DNA of 64,000 nt from Luteibacter yeojuensis (GTDB taxonomy: Bacteria; Pseudomonadota; Gammaproteobacteria; Xanthomonadales; Rhodanobacteraceae): NCBI RefSeq assembly GCF_000964085.1, contig NZ_JZRB01000014.1, forward strand, positions 124,001 through 188,000, read 5' to 3'. Numbering within the stretch: position 1 is the stretch's first letter; the number at the start of each line of letters is the position of its first letter. Under the pieces are notes generated by a model, which did no database searches, was not told the origin of the DNA, and was given only the letters and a program-made list of their open reading frames with translations. This document shows, piece by piece, positions 27,035-37,997 of this stretch. A program made the translations under genes and the position numbers.

Positions 27035-28447
27035 ATGTCCGCCGCTTCCAAAGTGCTGAACCTGATCCAGGACGAGGAAATCGAATTCGTCGACCTGCGT
27101 TTCGCCGACATGCTCGGCAAGCACCACCATGTCACCTTCCCGGCCCACGCCATCGACGAAGGCACCTTCGAAGACGGCAAGATGTTCGACGGTTCGTCGA
27201 TCTCCGGCTGGAAGGGCATCAATGAGTCCGACATGGTGCTCATGCCGGATCCGGAAACCGCCCACCTCGACCCGTTCAGCGCCCACAAGCAGCTGATCCT
27301 GCATTGCGACGTGCTCGAGCCGAGCACCATGCAGGCCTATGGCCGCGACCCGCGCTCCATCGCGAAGCGCGCCGAGGCGTTCCTGAAGTCCACCGGCATC
27401 GCCGACACCGCCTTCTTCGGCCCGGAGCCCGAGTTCTTCATCTTCGACTCGATCCGCTGGCAGAACGACATGGGCCGCGTGTTCTACGAAGTGAATTCCG
27501 AAGAGGCCGCCTGGTCGTCGCGCTATAAGTACGACGGCACCAACACGGGCCACCGCCCGGGCGTGAAGGGCGGCTATTTCCCGGTCAGCCCGGTCGATAG
27601 CCTGGGCGACCTGCGCGCCGACATGTGCAAGGTGCTCGAGTCGCTGGGCCAGGTGGTTGAAGTGCACCACCACGAAGTGGCCAACGCGGGCCAGTGCGAG
27701 ATCGGCACCCGCTTCAACACGCTGGTGAAGAAGGCCGACGAACTGATGACGATGAAGTACGTCATCAAGAACGTCGCCCACCAGGCCGGCAAGACGGTCA
27801 CCTTCATGCCCAAGCCCATCGTCGGCGACAACGGCTCGGGCATGCACGTGCACCAGTCGCTGTCGAAGAACGGCGAAAACCTGTTCGCGGGCGACCTGTA
27901 CGGCGGCCTGTCGCAGACGGCGCTGTGGTACATCGGCGGCATCTTCAAGCACGCCAAGGCCATCAACGCATTCGCCAACAGCACCACCAACAGCTACAAG
28001 CGTCTGGTGCCGGGCTTCGAGGCGCCGGTGATGCTGGCCTACTCGGCCCGCAACCGCTCGGCGTCGTGCCGCATCCCGTACGTGGCCAGCCCGAAGGGCC
28101 GCCGCATCGAGGTGCGTTTCCCCGATCCGATGCAGTCGGGCTACCTCACGTTCACCGCGCTGATGATGGCGGGCCTGGACGGCATCCTGAACAAGATCGA
28201 CCCGGGTGCGCCGGCCGACAAGGATCTCTACGACCTGCCGCCGGAAGAAGAGAAGAACATCCCGCAGGTGTGCGCCAGCCTCGACGAAGCGCTCGCCGCG
28301 CTCGACAAGGATCGCGAGTTCCTCAAGGCCGGCGGCGTGTTCACCGACGACTTCATCGACGGCTACATCGCGCTGAAGATGCAGGAAGTGACCCGCTACC
28401 GCGCCAGCACCCACCCGCTCGAGTTCCAGATGTACTACGCGATCTGA
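27035..28447 (+). CDS. glnA: type I glutamine synthetase
   Basis: A 470-residue glutamine synthetase that condenses glutamate and ammonia with ATP, the main nitrogen-assimilation enzyme. The length equals the GlnA norm. Recognisable parts are [19 protein letters not shown], the Asn-Gly-Ser-Gly-Met-His active-site block ([13 protein letters not shown]), and the loop [10 protein letters not shown] that holds the adenylylation Tyr. An in-frame TTG six bases earlier is rejected because CCGAGG is well spaced to the ATG at 27035. Promoter sites predict NtrC/RpoN control in nitrogen limitation. Confidence 0.97.
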   Translation: MSAASKVLNLIQDEEIEFVDLRFADMLGKHHHVTFPAHAIDEGTFEDGKMFDGSSISGWKGINESDMVLMPDPETAHLDPFSAHKQLILHCDVLEPSTMQAYGRDPRSIAKRAEAFLKSTGIADTAFFGPEPEFFIFDSIRWQNDMGRVFYEVNSEEAAWSSRYKYDGTNTGHRPGVKGGYFPVSPVDSLGDLRADMCKVLESLGQVVEVHHHEVANAGQCEIGTRFNTLVKKADELMTMKYVIKNVAHQAGKTVTFMPKPIVGDNGSGMHVHQSLSKNGENLFAGDLYGGLSQTALWYIGGIFKHAKAINAFANSTTNSYKRLVPGFEAPVMLAYSARNRSASCRIPYVASPKGRRIEVRFPDPMQSGYLTFTALMMAGLDGILNKIDPGAPADKDLYDLPPEEEKNIPQVCASLDEALAALDKDREFLKAGGVFTDDFIDGYIALKMQEVTRYRASTHPLEFQMYYAI

Positions 28448-28472
28448 TCGCTTCCTCGGGGTGAGGAGAGAG

Positions 28473-28501
28473 GGGAGGGCTTCGGCCCTCCCTTTTTTTT
28501 T
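28473..28501 (+). terminator. Rho-independent terminator of glnA
   Basis: An 8-bp GC stem (GGGAGGGC / GCCCTCCC) with a TTCG tetraloop is followed by nine T. It begins 25 bases after the glnA stop and isolates glnA from the porin gene. Confidence 0.93.
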
Positions 28502-28558
28502 GCGAAATTTCGCAAGTTATGTCGGTATAGTGCCCCTTGGATGGGAGGGGTCATACCA

Positions 28559-29749
28559 ATGAAACAAACCGTGCTTGCCTTGCTGGCGCTGGCTGGCAGT
28601 GGCGCCGCCATGGCCGCCGCCGATGCGCCGCGCAACACCTACGACTGGCGCACCAACTGGCCCACGCACTACGTGTTCGCCGATGGCACGGACCTTGGGC
28701 TGTCGGTGAAATACCAGTACGACGTGGACCGTTTCAGCAACGACCAGGGCACGTACGAGGACGCGCAGACCAACCGGCGCAAGGAGTTCGGTTTCTTCGT
28801 CCGCAAGAAGGGCGTGTACGACGCCACCGCGGTATTCGATTTCCAGTCCAAAACCTGGCTCGACGTATTCTTCCGGCTGCAGAGCAAGGCCGTGCTGGGC
28901 GAGGATGCTGGCGCGTTCCGCGTCGGCTTCATGAAGACGCCCGTGGGCTTCGAGGGCAATACCAGCACGGGCACCACCTCGTTCCTCGAGACCTCGCTGC
29001 CCATGCAGGCCGTGTACGCGAACCGCCGCATCGGTGCCGACTGGGCGCTGGCCCGCAAGGCGTACCTGGTGCAGCTCGGTTATTACCAGGGTGGCAACCT
29101 GCAGGGCGATCTCGATGGCCGCATGGTGGCGGGCCGCGCCGCGTGGACGCCGATGAACGCGCCGGGCAACGTGCTGCACCTGGGTGGCTCGGTATCGCGC
29201 GAGAACCCGAAGGGCACGCGCGACGGCCGTGGCCGCTACACCCCGCCCCAGGCGCGCCTGCGCGCGCTGCCCGAAGCCGGGCTGATCACGCAGCGCCTCA
29301 TCGATTCCGGCGCCTTGTCGCCAGCCAACCACATCGACCGCCGCGGCGTCGAAGGCCTGTGGATCCATGGGCCGTGGTCGGTGCAGGGCGAATACCTGGA
29401 CGCGAAGGTGAAGCTGCTCAACAAGCCGGCCTTCGAGGCCCGCGGATGGTACACCTTCGGCAGCTGGGTACTGACGGGCGAATCGCGCCCGTACAGCGCC
29501 GGCAATGTCGCCGACGTGGTGCCGAAGGGCCCGTGGGGCGCCGTGGAGGTGCTCGTGCGCTACAGCACGCTCGACCTCGATGACGGCACCACGCGCGGTG
29601 GCAACGAACACGACTGGACGTTCGCCACCAACTGGTACCTGACCAGGTACCTCAAGCTGCAAGCCAACTACGTCCGCGCCTTCAGCGACCGCCGCGACCT
29701 GCGCATCGACCCGCATATTTTCGAGGTGCGTGCGCAGGTCATGTTCTGA
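28559..29749 (+). CDS. OprO/OprP-type porin
   Basis: A 396-residue outer-membrane beta-barrel protein. The Sec signal is MKQTVLALLALAGSGAAMAA, with cleavage after AMA. The body alternates polar and hydrophobic residues, as in phosphate-selective porins O and P: FRVGFMKTPVGFEG near residue 120 and the C-terminal IFEVRAQVMF ending in Phe. The ATG at 28559 follows GGGAGGGG; an ATG 18 bases earlier lies on that site. The substrate (phosphate, polyphosphate or other anions) is not decided by sequence. Confidence 0.83.
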   Translation: MKQTVLALLALAGSGAAMAAADAPRNTYDWRTNWPTHYVFADGTDLGLSVKYQYDVDRFSNDQGTYEDAQTNRRKEFGFFVRKKGVYDATAVFDFQSKTWLDVFFRLQSKAVLGEDAGAFRVGFMKTPVGFEGNTSTGTTSFLETSLPMQAVYANRRIGADWALARKAYLVQLGYYQGGNLQGDLDGRMVAGRAAWTPMNAPGNVLHLGGSVSRENPKGTRDGRGRYTPPQARLRALPEAGLITQRLIDSGALSPANHIDRRGVEGLWIHGPWSVQGEYLDAKVKLLNKPAFEARGWYTFGSWVLTGESRPYSAGNVADVVPKGPWGAVEVLVRYSTLDLDDGTTRGGNEHDWTFATNWYLTRYLKLQANYVRAFSDRRDLRIDPHIFEVRAQVMF

Positions 29750-29755
29750 CGGCGA

Positions 29756-31396
29756 TCAGTCGTCGTAATCGTAGTACTCGTACGACGAGGCGTCCGGCAG
29801 TGCCTGGAAGGTGCACCCGGTTTCCCGGGCGCCGGCATCGGGCAGGCTGCCATCGAGCAGGTAACGGGCGGCGCCTTGTTCCACGCAGGGCGTATCCGAT
29901 TGCGCGAACAGGCCATGCTGCGTGGCGCCGTTGGCCAGGAGCAGCCGCGCGCGGGGGAAGCGCTGCAGGGTGTGCCGGGCGGCGGCCAGTGGCGTCACCG
30001 GGTCGAGTTCGGATTGCACGAGCAGCATATCCGCACGCTTGCCAAGGGCCGCCATGTCGGGCCAGTCAACCCGGTGGTGGGGCCATGCCGCGCAGGCCAG
30101 CAACTCGACGGCATGCTCGCCGTCATCCGTGGGGTAGGTAAACGCGTCGCGATCGATGCGCGCACGGATCCATTCGCGCTGCGCCTGCCATGCATCGTCG
30201 TTGCACAGGGTCGCCAGGTTCACGGCATCGCCATCCGTGCCGACCAGGTCGGCGCCTGCGGGCGCGTAAGCCGCGTCGGGATCAAGGGCGCTCCCCGCCT
30301 TCACGAGGGCGCGTGCCGATTGCTTGATAAGCCGGGCCACGCCTGGGTCCGTGCTGAACGTGGTCTTCTCGACCTTGCGCGAGAGCACGCCCCAGCTTCG
30401 CCAGCCGTCCCGTTCGATCCATTGGCTGATCGCCATGCCTGCGGCGAGGTCTTGCGGCGACGACATGCGCGTGTACCAGGCCTGGCGCACCAGTGCGTGC
30501 GGCGAGCGCGCACGCCAGTCGAGCTCGCCAGGCGTGCCGGCAAGGCCCCAGCGCGCGGGCGATGCGAGCACCGGCGCAAGCATCTCCCGTTCGAAGCCCG
30601 CGAGGGTGCCGTCGAGCGAAGCGATGACGTTGTCGAGATACCGGCCGCCGACGGCCATGCTGGAATCGAGCACGAGGCGATCGACCCGGTGCGGGTAGAT
30701 GGCGGCGTACCACGCTCCCACGCGGCCGCCGTAGGACATGCCGAGGAACTGGATGCGTGCATCGCCGATCGCCTCGCGTACCCACTCCATGTCGTGCACG
30801 TGGGCGAGCGTGTTGACGTGGGGCGCTTCCGGCAGGCTGGCGCATGCCGTGGCACGCCGCTGCGCGTCGTCCACCACGAGCTGCCAGTTCGCATCGTCGC
30901 GGTGCGTGGGGATGAAGCGATGCTTCGCCTCGAACCCATCGAGGCAATGCATCTGCCAACCCCCGCGTAGCCCGCGTGGAATGACGCCGACAAGGTCGAA
31001 ACGGTCGCCGAGGCGGCGCTGGTCGCCATGCACCGGATCGCGCTCGTCAGCCGAGGCGAAGAACGCGGCCAGGCCCGGCAGCAGGGTCGCGGGGTTGCCA
31101 CCGGGGCCACCGATGTTCACGAAGATCGAACCTTCGCGGCGCGCCGGCACGGCCGCGGCGATGCGTACGACGCCGACCTCGATGGTACGGGCATCGTCGC
31201 CGGCATGGTCGAGTGGCGCGTCGAATGTCGCGCAGCGCAGGCGGTCGCCAAGCTCGGGCCAGTCACCCGTGAGTGATGCGGGGCATCGCTTCCATGCAAG
31301 GGTGGGCAACGCGCCACGGGAGGCCACGGCATCGGCGGGCTGCAACGCCGCGAACGGAACCAGCGCCGCCAGCGCGGCAAAGCGGGATAGGGTCAT
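29756..31396 (-). CDS. secreted TAP-like alpha/beta hydrolase (paralogue 1 of 3)
   Basis: A 546-residue exported hydrolase of the tripeptidyl aminopeptidase/SCO7095 type. The signal peptide ends near LQPADAVAS. The oxyanion block is NIGGPGGNPATLLPG, the nucleophile elbow FLGMSYGGRVGAW, the acid VQSELDPVTP, and the His ATQHGLF. It ends in an acidic Tyr-rich tail (YEYYDYDD). It lies 9 bases after the end of the next paralogue in a three-gene array. Family members remove short N-terminal peptides or hydrolyse esters. Confidence 0.85.
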   Translation of the reverse strand: MTLSRFAALAALVPFAALQPADAVASRGALPTLAWKRCPASLTGDWPELGDRLRCATFDAPLDHAGDDARTIEVGVVRIAAAVPARREGSIFVNIGGPGGNPATLLPGLAAFFASADERDPVHGDQRRLGDRFDLVGVIPRGLRGGWQMHCLDGFEAKHRFIPTHRDDANWQLVVDDAQRRATACASLPEAPHVNTLAHVHDMEWVREAIGDARIQFLGMSYGGRVGAWYAAIYPHRVDRLVLDSSMAVGGRYLDNVIASLDGTLAGFEREMLAPVLASPARWGLAGTPGELDWRARSPHALVRQAWYTRMSSPQDLAAGMAISQWIERDGWRSWGVLSRKVEKTTFSTDPGVARLIKQSARALVKAGSALDPDAAYAPAGADLVGTDGDAVNLATLCNDDAWQAQREWIRARIDRDAFTYPTDDGEHAVELLACAAWPHHRVDWPDMAALGKRADMLLVQSELDPVTPLAAARHTLQRFPRARLLLANGATQHGLFAQSDTPCVEQGAARYLLDGSLPDAGARETGCTFQALPDASSYEYYDYDD

Positions 31397-31405
31397 CGCT
31401 GCACC

Positions 31406-33082
31406 TCAGAACTCATCGTGGGCGGCGGGCGTGGCCGGCGGGTCGACGGGCTGCGGCTCGGGTACCGGCGGCCTTGGCGTGCCGGGTAGCTGGTCGGCCG
31501 GCGCACCCGCCACGGCGTCGCAGGCGAACACGCGCGATGTCGACGCCGGCAGCGAGCCGGTGAGCAGGTACCGTGCCGCCGTGCGTTCGACACAGCCGGT
31601 ATTGGTGAAGTTGAACACCCCATGCACGTTCGAATCCCGCACCAGCAACATGCGTGCGTTGGGAAACCGCGCGACGATGAACTGGCCACCCACGAGCGGC
31701 GTGTTCGTGTCGTTCTCCGACTGGATGAGCAGGAAGGGCGCGGCGCGCTCGAGCACCGAGAGGTCAGGTGCCCGCGCGCTGGGGCCGGCCCAGCGTGAGC
31801 ACGTGAGTTCTTCCAGCGTTTCGTCGCCGGTGATGTCCACGAAGCGCGCGACATCCCGTGCCAACGATTCGCGCATCTCCGCTTCCGTGCGGGTCCATGG
31901 CGCATCGTTGCACGACGTGAGGATGCGGACAGCGTCGCCATCCGGGCTGATGACGAAGCTGGGCTCGGTGGGCGGGGTGGCGAAGAACCCGCGTGCCAGG
32001 TCGTCCGCGTGCCAGCGGATCTGCCGATCCACCACCGCGTCGGTGGTGAACGTCGACTGGCGGATGCGCCGGCGCATGGCCGCGAGGGTGCCCGCGCTGT
32101 CGGTGCCCAGCCAGGTGGCGAGGTGCAAGGCCGCGGCAAGCCGCGCGGAGGTATCGAGCTGGTGGCCCCACGCCTCGCGGGCGGCGTCGGGGAGGCCGGT
32201 GATGCGTGCGCTGACCGCCGCCGCGTCGCCGTCGAGCCCGTAATGCGCCGGCGCCCGCAACACCGGCCCGGCGACATCGCGGTTGAACGCCGCCTGCCGC
32301 GCGGCCATCGCGAGGCGCAGCGCCACGCGGTAATCGTGGGTGAAGTCCATGCTCGAATCGAGCAGCAGCCGGCCGGTGTGCGTGGGGTACATCGAGGCAT
32401 ACCACGCACCCACGGCCCCGCCGTAAGAGATGCCGTAGAAATGCAGCCGTTCGTCGCCGAGCGTGCGGCGCACGGCCTCCATGTCGTGCACATGCTGTTC
32501 GGTATTCACGAAGCGCGCCGTGGCATGGGCGCCGCACGCGCCGACGATGCCCTGGGCTTCATCGCGTACCAGCTGCCAGGTATCGTCATCCAGGTGCGTC
32601 GGCAGGAACGGATACCGCGGCGGCATGCCCGTGAGGCAGAGGATGGGATGGCTGCCGACGAGGCCCCGCGGGATGACCGCGACCAGGTCGAACCGCTCGG
32701 CCAGGCGCCGCTTGTCGCCATCCTGCGGGTCGCCAGCGTCGGTACGGGTCCAGCCCTCGCCCATCGAACGCATCAGCCTGCCGGGGTGCGCGCCGGGGCC
32801 ACCTTTGTTGAAGAAGATGGCGCCTTCGCGCGCCGCCGGCACCGCCGCGCGGATGCGTACCACGCCGACGTCGATGCGCCGGTGGTCCGGCGCCGCGTGG
32901 TCGAGTGGCATGCCCAGGGTGGCGCACTGCAGGCGGTTGCCGAGCAGGCCGGTGTGCGTACCCACCCATGCTTCCGGGCAGGTGCCCCAGGCGATGTCAT
33001 GCGGCGTGGATGCCGCGGCCTGCCGCGCGGCCAGCGCAGCGGCAAGGGCGACGGTGGTGGCCGCGATACGGCGGCGCATCAT
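31406..33082 (-). CDS. secreted TAP-like alpha/beta hydrolase (paralogue 2 of 3)
   Basis: A 558-residue paralogue of its neighbours, with a Sec signal (RRRIAATTVALAAALAARQAAA). It has NKGGPGAHPGRLM, nucleophile FYGISYGGAVGAW, acid IQSENDTNTP, and His SNVHGVFNF. The C-terminal tail is Pro-rich. The start codon pair overlaps the stop of paralogue 3 (ATGA), so the two are translationally coupled. Confidence 0.85.
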   Translation of the reverse strand: MMRRRIAATTVALAAALAARQAAASTPHDIAWGTCPEAWVGTHTGLLGNRLQCATLGMPLDHAAPDHRRIDVGVVRIRAAVPAAREGAIFFNKGGPGAHPGRLMRSMGEGWTRTDAGDPQDGDKRRLAERFDLVAVIPRGLVGSHPILCLTGMPPRYPFLPTHLDDDTWQLVRDEAQGIVGACGAHATARFVNTEQHVHDMEAVRRTLGDERLHFYGISYGGAVGAWYASMYPTHTGRLLLDSSMDFTHDYRVALRLAMAARQAAFNRDVAGPVLRAPAHYGLDGDAAAVSARITGLPDAAREAWGHQLDTSARLAAALHLATWLGTDSAGTLAAMRRRIRQSTFTTDAVVDRQIRWHADDLARGFFATPPTEPSFVISPDGDAVRILTSCNDAPWTRTEAEMRESLARDVARFVDITGDETLEELTCSRWAGPSARAPDLSVLERAAPFLLIQSENDTNTPLVGGQFIVARFPNARMLLVRDSNVHGVFNFTNTGCVERTAARYLLTGSLPASTSRVFACDAVAGAPADQLPGTPRPPVPEPQPVDPPATPAAHDEF

Positions 33083-34812
33083 GGCGTGGCCTCCGCGGCC
33101 ACCGTGGCGGATGCCGCCAGCAGTGCGCGCCGGCCCGCCCCCGCCGCTTGCCGCGCCAGTTGCGCCCGCCATGCGCTGACCTGCGCCGGCTGCGTGAAGC
33201 GCTCGGGCGGTGGCGCCGATGGCAGGTTCACCATGCACTCCGTGACCTGGGTCGTCGGTGCGCGCCCGTCGAGAAGAAACCGCGCGCCTGTCCTCTCGAT
33301 GCACGGCTCGTCGGTGAGCGTGAATACGGTATGCGCGTCGGAGCCACGCAGGACAAGCATCTTCGCATTGGGTAGCGCATTGAGCGTGCGCAGCGCACCC
33401 GTCACGGGCGTGAGCGTGTCGAACTCCGACTGCACCATCAGGATGCGCCCGGCGCGCGCAAGCCGTTCGATGGGTGGCTTCACCGCGTTGGGCCCATGGG
33501 CGAAAACGCACGGGTTCATGAGGTCGCCGCTGTTGCCGGCGGGGTAGTCGCGCGCGGCGTCGGCGATGGTCTGCTGCCACGCCCCTGCGTCCGTGGTGCT
33601 GGCCGTATCGTTGCAGCCGACGGTGACCAGCATGGCGGAGTTGTTGGAAAGCTTCGCCTGGCGAACCACCGGCGGCGCGTAGATGCCGTCGACCGACGCC
33701 AGCGCGGCATCACGCGCGGCCTGGTTCACCTCCGCATCGGTAGCGAACGCGTGGGTGGCGATGCGATCCTTCATCTGGTCGCTGGCCAGCGCGGGCTCGG
33801 CCTTGAGCCAATCGGAGAGGACGTTGGCCGCCATCAGATCCTCCGGCTTGCTGAAGAGGCCCGTCCAGGCGTCCCTGACGCGCGGTTCGAGACCACGCAA
33901 CACCCCGACCACGGCCGTCGCGTTCGCACCGAGGCCGTACACGGCAGGCCGATGGGCAGCGGGCCGCGCCACGAGGCGATCGAACGATTCCTGCGCAGCG
34001 GGCAGCGACTGCAGGTAGTTCGCCTCCACCGAGCGCGTGAAGTCCATGGACGAATCCAGCAGCATGCGGCCCACGGTGCCGGGATAGGTGGCGCCATACC
34101 ACGCGCCCAGCCACGTGCCGTACGACACCCCGTAAAAATTGAACGTGGGCTCCCCGAGGGCACGCCGCACCAGGTCGTGGTCGTACACCGTTTGCGCGGT
34201 GGTGACGTACGGGTACATCGGGTCGTCGCGGCAGGCGTTCGCGTAGCCGCGGGCCATGAGATCCCATGCCGCGATGTTGCGCCGGCTGCGATCGATGAGG
34301 ATGGGGCGCGTGGCGGGCTTGAGGGTGAGGGGGCATTGCAGCGGCATGCTGCCCGTCATGCCGCGGGGGATGACGGCGACAAGGTCGTATTCATCGGCCA
34401 GCCGCTTCTTCTCACCATGCACGGGGTCGCCCGGCTTGGCGTTGTGCCAGATGGACGCAAGCACGCCAGCGAAGAAACCCGCATCGCCGCCCGGGCCGCC
34501 GGGGTTCACGAACAAGGCGCCGCGCCGAAGATCGGGCCGTGCCGCGGCGATGCGCACCACGGAAATCGTGATGTCACCGCCGGCCGGTTGGTGGTGGTCG
34601 CGTGGCGCCCGCAGCGTGCCACAGCGCAGCCGCTCACCAAGCAGCGCTTCGTAAACGGCGACGCTTTGGGTGGTGCAAGGCGCCCAGGTGATGCCCCGGA
34701 CGGGGACGGCGGGGACGGGATAAACCGTGGCGTCCTGCGCTGCTACCACGGGTGCGGCGAGCGTGACGGCAAGCAGGCCCACGGAGCGGGCGAGCGTCGG
34801 GAACGGGGGCAT
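33079..34812 (-). CDS. secreted TAP-like alpha/beta hydrolase (paralogue 3 of 3)
   Basis: The first gene of the array, 577 residues. The signal peptide is SVGLLAVTLAAPVVAAQ. It has VNPGGPGGDAGFFAG, nucleophile FYGVSYGTWLGAW, acid VQSEFDTLTP and His SDAHTVFTL. The three paralogues keep the same order of motifs, and Cys residues near GERLRCGT, VGCNDTAS and EPCIERTG are shared, suggesting disulfides in the periplasm. They have clearly diverged, so the duplications are not recent. Confidence 0.85.
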   Translation of the reverse strand: MPPFPTLARSVGLLAVTLAAPVVAAQDATVYPVPAVPVRGITWAPCTTQSVAVYEALLGERLRCGTLRAPRDHHQPAGGDITISVVRIAAARPDLRRGALFVNPGGPGGDAGFFAGVLASIWHNAKPGDPVHGEKKRLADEYDLVAVIPRGMTGSMPLQCPLTLKPATRPILIDRSRRNIAAWDLMARGYANACRDDPMYPYVTTAQTVYDHDLVRRALGEPTFNFYGVSYGTWLGAWYGATYPGTVGRMLLDSSMDFTRSVEANYLQSLPAAQESFDRLVARPAAHRPAVYGLGANATAVVGVLRGLEPRVRDAWTGLFSKPEDLMAANVLSDWLKAEPALASDQMKDRIATHAFATDAEVNQAARDAALASVDGIYAPPVVRQAKLSNNSAMLVTVGCNDTASTTDAGAWQQTIADAARDYPAGNSGDLMNPCVFAHGPNAVKPPIERLARAGRILMVQSEFDTLTPVTGALRTLNALPNAKMLVLRGSDAHTVFTLTDEPCIERTGARFLLDGRAPTTQVTECMVNLPSAPPPERFTQPAQVSAWRAQLARQAAGAGRRALLAASATVAAEATP

Positions 34813-34953
34813 GGCGCGTGGTCCTTCATGCGTGGCAAGGGACCAGAAGACTACGTACGCACCGAAGGCGCGCCTATCGGCGATGGGCGCGGCGTGGTGT
34901 CAGATTCGTCGCGACAGGATGTAGCGCTTCACCTACAACTCGTGAGGCAGCGC

Positions 34954-35736
34954 TTACTCCATATGCCACCCATGGCTTACAAGAAGCGACTGCCCGGTGA
35001 GGGCATTCGAACCGAAGCCGGCAAGGAAAAGCGCAGTGTCGGCGATGTCTTCGAGCGTCGTGAATTCACCGTCCACCGTATCGCGCAACATCACGTCGCG
35101 GACCACGGCATCCTCGCTGATGCCCAGCTCCCGCGCCTGCTCGGGGATCTGCTTTTCCACGAGTGGCGTACGCACGAAGCCCGGGCAGATGACGTTGGCG
35201 CGGATGCCATCGGCCGCGCCTTCCTTCGCGATCACGCGCGCGAGCCCAAGCAGGCCGTGCTTGGCCGTGACGTAAGGGGCCTTGAACTTCGAGGCCACGT
35301 GCGAATGCGCCGAGCCCATGAGGATGATGGAGCCGCCGCGCCGGGCCTCGACCATCTGCCGCATGGCGGCCCGCGTGGTGAGGAACGCACCGTCGAGATG
35401 GATGGCCAGCATGCGGCGCCAGTCGGCGTAGGTGAAATCGACGATGGGCGAAATGATCTGGATGCCGGCGTTGCTGACGAGGATATCGACGGGGCCGAGT
35501 TCGCGTGCCACGCGCGCGAAACCCGCTTCCACCTGCGCCTCGTCCGTCACGTCCATGGCAAGGCCGATGGCACCATGGCCCATGGCCGACGCGGCGTCGC
35601 TGGCTTTACCGGCGTCGATGTCGGCGACGGCGACCCTGGCGCCGGCCTTCGCATACGCCTCGGCGATGGCACGGCCAATGCCACTGGCCGCGCCGGTCAC
35701 GACCGCTACCTTGCCTGCCAGGTCGTGCATGCCCAT
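34954..35736 (-). CDS. 3-hydroxybutyrate dehydrogenase-like SDR
   Basis: A 260-residue SDR close to 3-hydroxybutyrate dehydrogenases. The cofactor motif is TGAASGIG, the second NAG motif is SNAGIQ, the catalytic part is [21 protein letters not shown], and the C-terminal [12 protein letters not shown] matches the family's end. It interconverts acetoacetate and 3-hydroxybutyrate with NAD. Its ATG overlaps the stop of the upstream beta-glucosidase (TGATG), hence probable coupling to that gene. Confidence 0.85.
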   Translation of the reverse strand: MGMHDLAGKVAVVTGAASGIGRAIAEAYAKAGARVAVADIDAGKASDAASAMGHGAIGLAMDVTDEAQVEAGFARVARELGPVDILVSNAGIQIISPIVDFTYADWRRMLAIHLDGAFLTTRAAMRQMVEARRGGSIILMGSAHSHVASKFKAPYVTAKHGLLGLARVIAKEGAADGIRANVICPGFVRTPLVEKQIPEQARELGISEDAVVRDVMLRDTVDGEFTTLEDIADTALFLAGFGSNALTGQSLLVSHGWHME

Positions 35737-37913
35737 CAGCCTTTGGCCAGCACGAACGACGCTGCTTCGCCCTGTGCCGACGAGCCGGCGATCCACACAT
35801 CGAAGGCGCCCGGTTCGGCGTCGAATGTCACGCCGTCGCGGTGGGTGAAGGCGAGGTCGCTGCGCTCGAGTTCGAATGCCACCTCTTCCGACGCGCCCGG
35901 CGCGAGGAGGATCTTGCGGAACGCCTTCAGCTCGCGCACCGGCCGCACGCGGCTCGCCACGCGGTCGTTGATGTAGAGCTGCACCACTTCTTCGCCGGCG
36001 ACGGTACCGGTATTGGTGACGGTGGCGGTGACGACGATGGTCTCGTTCCAGCCCAGGTGCGCTTTCACCACCGGCGCCGTGTAAGCGAAGGTGGTGTAGC
36101 TGAGGCCGTGGCCGAACGGGTACAGCGCTTCGAAGTTCACTTCGCGGTAGCGCGACTTGAAGGCCGGCGGCTGGTCGGCGAGCTCGGGGCGGCCCGTGCG
36201 CGGGTGGTTGTAGAAGAGCGGCTCCTGGCCGCTATCCTGCGGGAAGCTGACAGGCAGGCGGCCCGCCGGGTTGTAATCGCCGAACACCACGTCGGCGATG
36301 GCCGGCCCCGTCTGGCTGCCGAGGAACCAGGTGACGAGGATGGCGTTGGCTTCGCGTACCGCACCGGAAAGCGCGAGCGCGCGGCCATTCTTCAACAGCA
36401 CGACGACGGGCGTGCCGGCCGCGGCCACCGCCTCGGCCAGCGCCTGCTGCGCGTGTGGCACGATGATCTGCGTGCGGGCCTGGGCTTCACCGGAATAGTT
36501 TTGCGGCTCGCCGATGGCGAGCAGCACCACGTCGGCGCGTTTCGCCGCCGCCACGGCGGCATCGATGCCACCGTCGATCGCGTCCTCGAACCCGCAGCCT
36601 GCGACCACCTCGAGCGACGCCGCATCGGCCAGCGCGCCGCGCAGGCCGGTCTCGATGTTGACGTGGCGTTCCTTGTCGCCGAACAGGGTCCAGCAGCCTT
36701 CGAGGTTTTCCACGTCGGCGCCGAACGGCCCGATGAGCGCGATCTTCTGCCCTGCTTTCTTCAGCGGCAGCACGCCATCGTTTTTCAGCATCACGATGGA
36801 ACGGCGGCCGACATCGCGCGCCAGCGCGGCGTGTTCCGCGTTCTTCGTTGTATCGGCCTCGGCCTCGGGGTCGAGCGAACGGTACGGGTTGTCGAACAGG
36901 CCGATGGCGTCTTTCACCGCGAGGACGCGGCGCACGCCTTCGTCCAGCACGGCCATGGGCACGTCGCCGCTCTCGACCAGGCCCGGCAAGTGGGCCGCGT
37001 AGAAGCCACTCTGCATGCTCATGTCGACGCCCGCCACGAAGGCCAGGCGCGAGGCATCGCGTTCGTCTTCGGCGAAGCCGTGTGCGATGAGTTCCATGTC
37101 GGCGGTGTAATCGGAAACGACGAAGCCTTTGAAGCCCCACTCGCCGCGCAGGATGTCGGTCATCAGTTCGCGGTTGGCCGAGGCGGGCACGCCGTTGATG
37201 TCGTTGAACGCACTCATGAGCGTGAGCGCGCCGGCATCGATGGCGGCCTTGAACGGCGGCAGGTGGATATCGCGCAGGGTCTGCGGCGCCATGTCCACCT
37301 GGTTGTATTCCATGCCGCCCAGCACGGCGCCGTAGGCGGCGAAATGCTTGGGCGTGGCGAGCAGTGAATCGTTCGCCGTCAGGTCGGGGCCCTGGAAGCC
37401 CCGCACGCGGGCCGCCGCGAACGCGCAGCCGAGCACCACGTCTTCACCGGCGGCTTCGGCGACGCGGCCCCAGCGCTGGTCGCGCGCGATGTCGACGGCG
37501 GGCGCGAAGGTCCAGTGGATACCGGCGGCCGTGGCTTCCACCGCCGTGGCGCGGGCGGTGCGCTCGGCCAGGCCCGGCTCGAAGGTCGAGGCCTCGCCCA
37601 GCGGGATGGGGAACACGGTACGCATGCCGTGGATCACGTCCGAACCGAAGATCAGCGGGATGCCCAGGCGGCTTTCTTCCACGGCCACGCGCTGCGCCTC
37701 GCGGCCCTCGGCCGCGCCCACGCCGTTGAACAGCGACCCCACGCGGCCCGCGCGCACCTGCTCCAGCACCTCGGCGGCATCGCGGGCGTTGGCTTCCGGG
37801 TTGATGTCGGGGGCGAACGGGCGGACGGCATCGGCGAAGATGCCGAGCTGGCCAACCTTCTCCTCGACGGTCATGCGGGCGATGAGGTCTTCGATGCGGG
37901 AATTGCGGGTCAT
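35736..37913 (-). CDS. bglX: GH3 beta-glucosidase, BglX-like
   Basis: A 725-residue family 3 glycoside hydrolase that removes terminal beta-linked glucose or similar residues. The order is GH3 N domain, GH3 C domain, and a C-terminal fibronectin III-like domain ([15 protein letters not shown]). The nucleophile is Asp268 in [12 protein letters not shown] (SDY, where many have SDW), and KH at 189-190 binds substrate. Unlike E. coli BglX, no signal peptide is visible, so it is likely cytoplasmic and acts on imported oligosaccharides. Confidence 0.9.
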   Translation of the reverse strand: MTRNSRIEDLIARMTVEEKVGQLGIFADAVRPFAPDINPEANARDAAEVLEQVRAGRVGSLFNGVGAAEGREAQRVAVEESRLGIPLIFGSDVIHGMRTVFPIPLGEASTFEPGLAERTARATAVEATAAGIHWTFAPAVDIARDQRWGRVAEAAGEDVVLGCAFAAARVRGFQGPDLTANDSLLATPKHFAAYGAVLGGMEYNQVDMAPQTLRDIHLPPFKAAIDAGALTLMSAFNDINGVPASANRELMTDILRGEWGFKGFVVSDYTADMELIAHGFAEDERDASRLAFVAGVDMSMQSGFYAAHLPGLVESGDVPMAVLDEGVRRVLAVKDAIGLFDNPYRSLDPEAEADTTKNAEHAALARDVGRRSIVMLKNDGVLPLKKAGQKIALIGPFGADVENLEGCWTLFGDKERHVNIETGLRGALADAASLEVVAGCGFEDAIDGGIDAAVAAAKRADVVLLAIGEPQNYSGEAQARTQIIVPHAQQALAEAVAAAGTPVVVLLKNGRALALSGAVREANAILVTWFLGSQTGPAIADVVFGDYNPAGRLPVSFPQDSGQEPLFYNHPRTGRPELADQPPAFKSRYREVNFEALYPFGHGLSYTTFAYTAPVVKAHLGWNETIVVTATVTNTGTVAGEEVVQLYINDRVASRVRPVRELKAFRKILLAPGASEEVAFELERSDLAFTHRDGVTFDAEPGAFDVWIAGSSAQGEAASFVLAKG

Positions 37914-37997
37914 GGGCTTGCCTTGCGGGGAATGGCGTGCGGCGCTTCTTTGGTGCCACGGCGGGGAAGGATACCGGCAACGCGTGGACGTGTGGGC

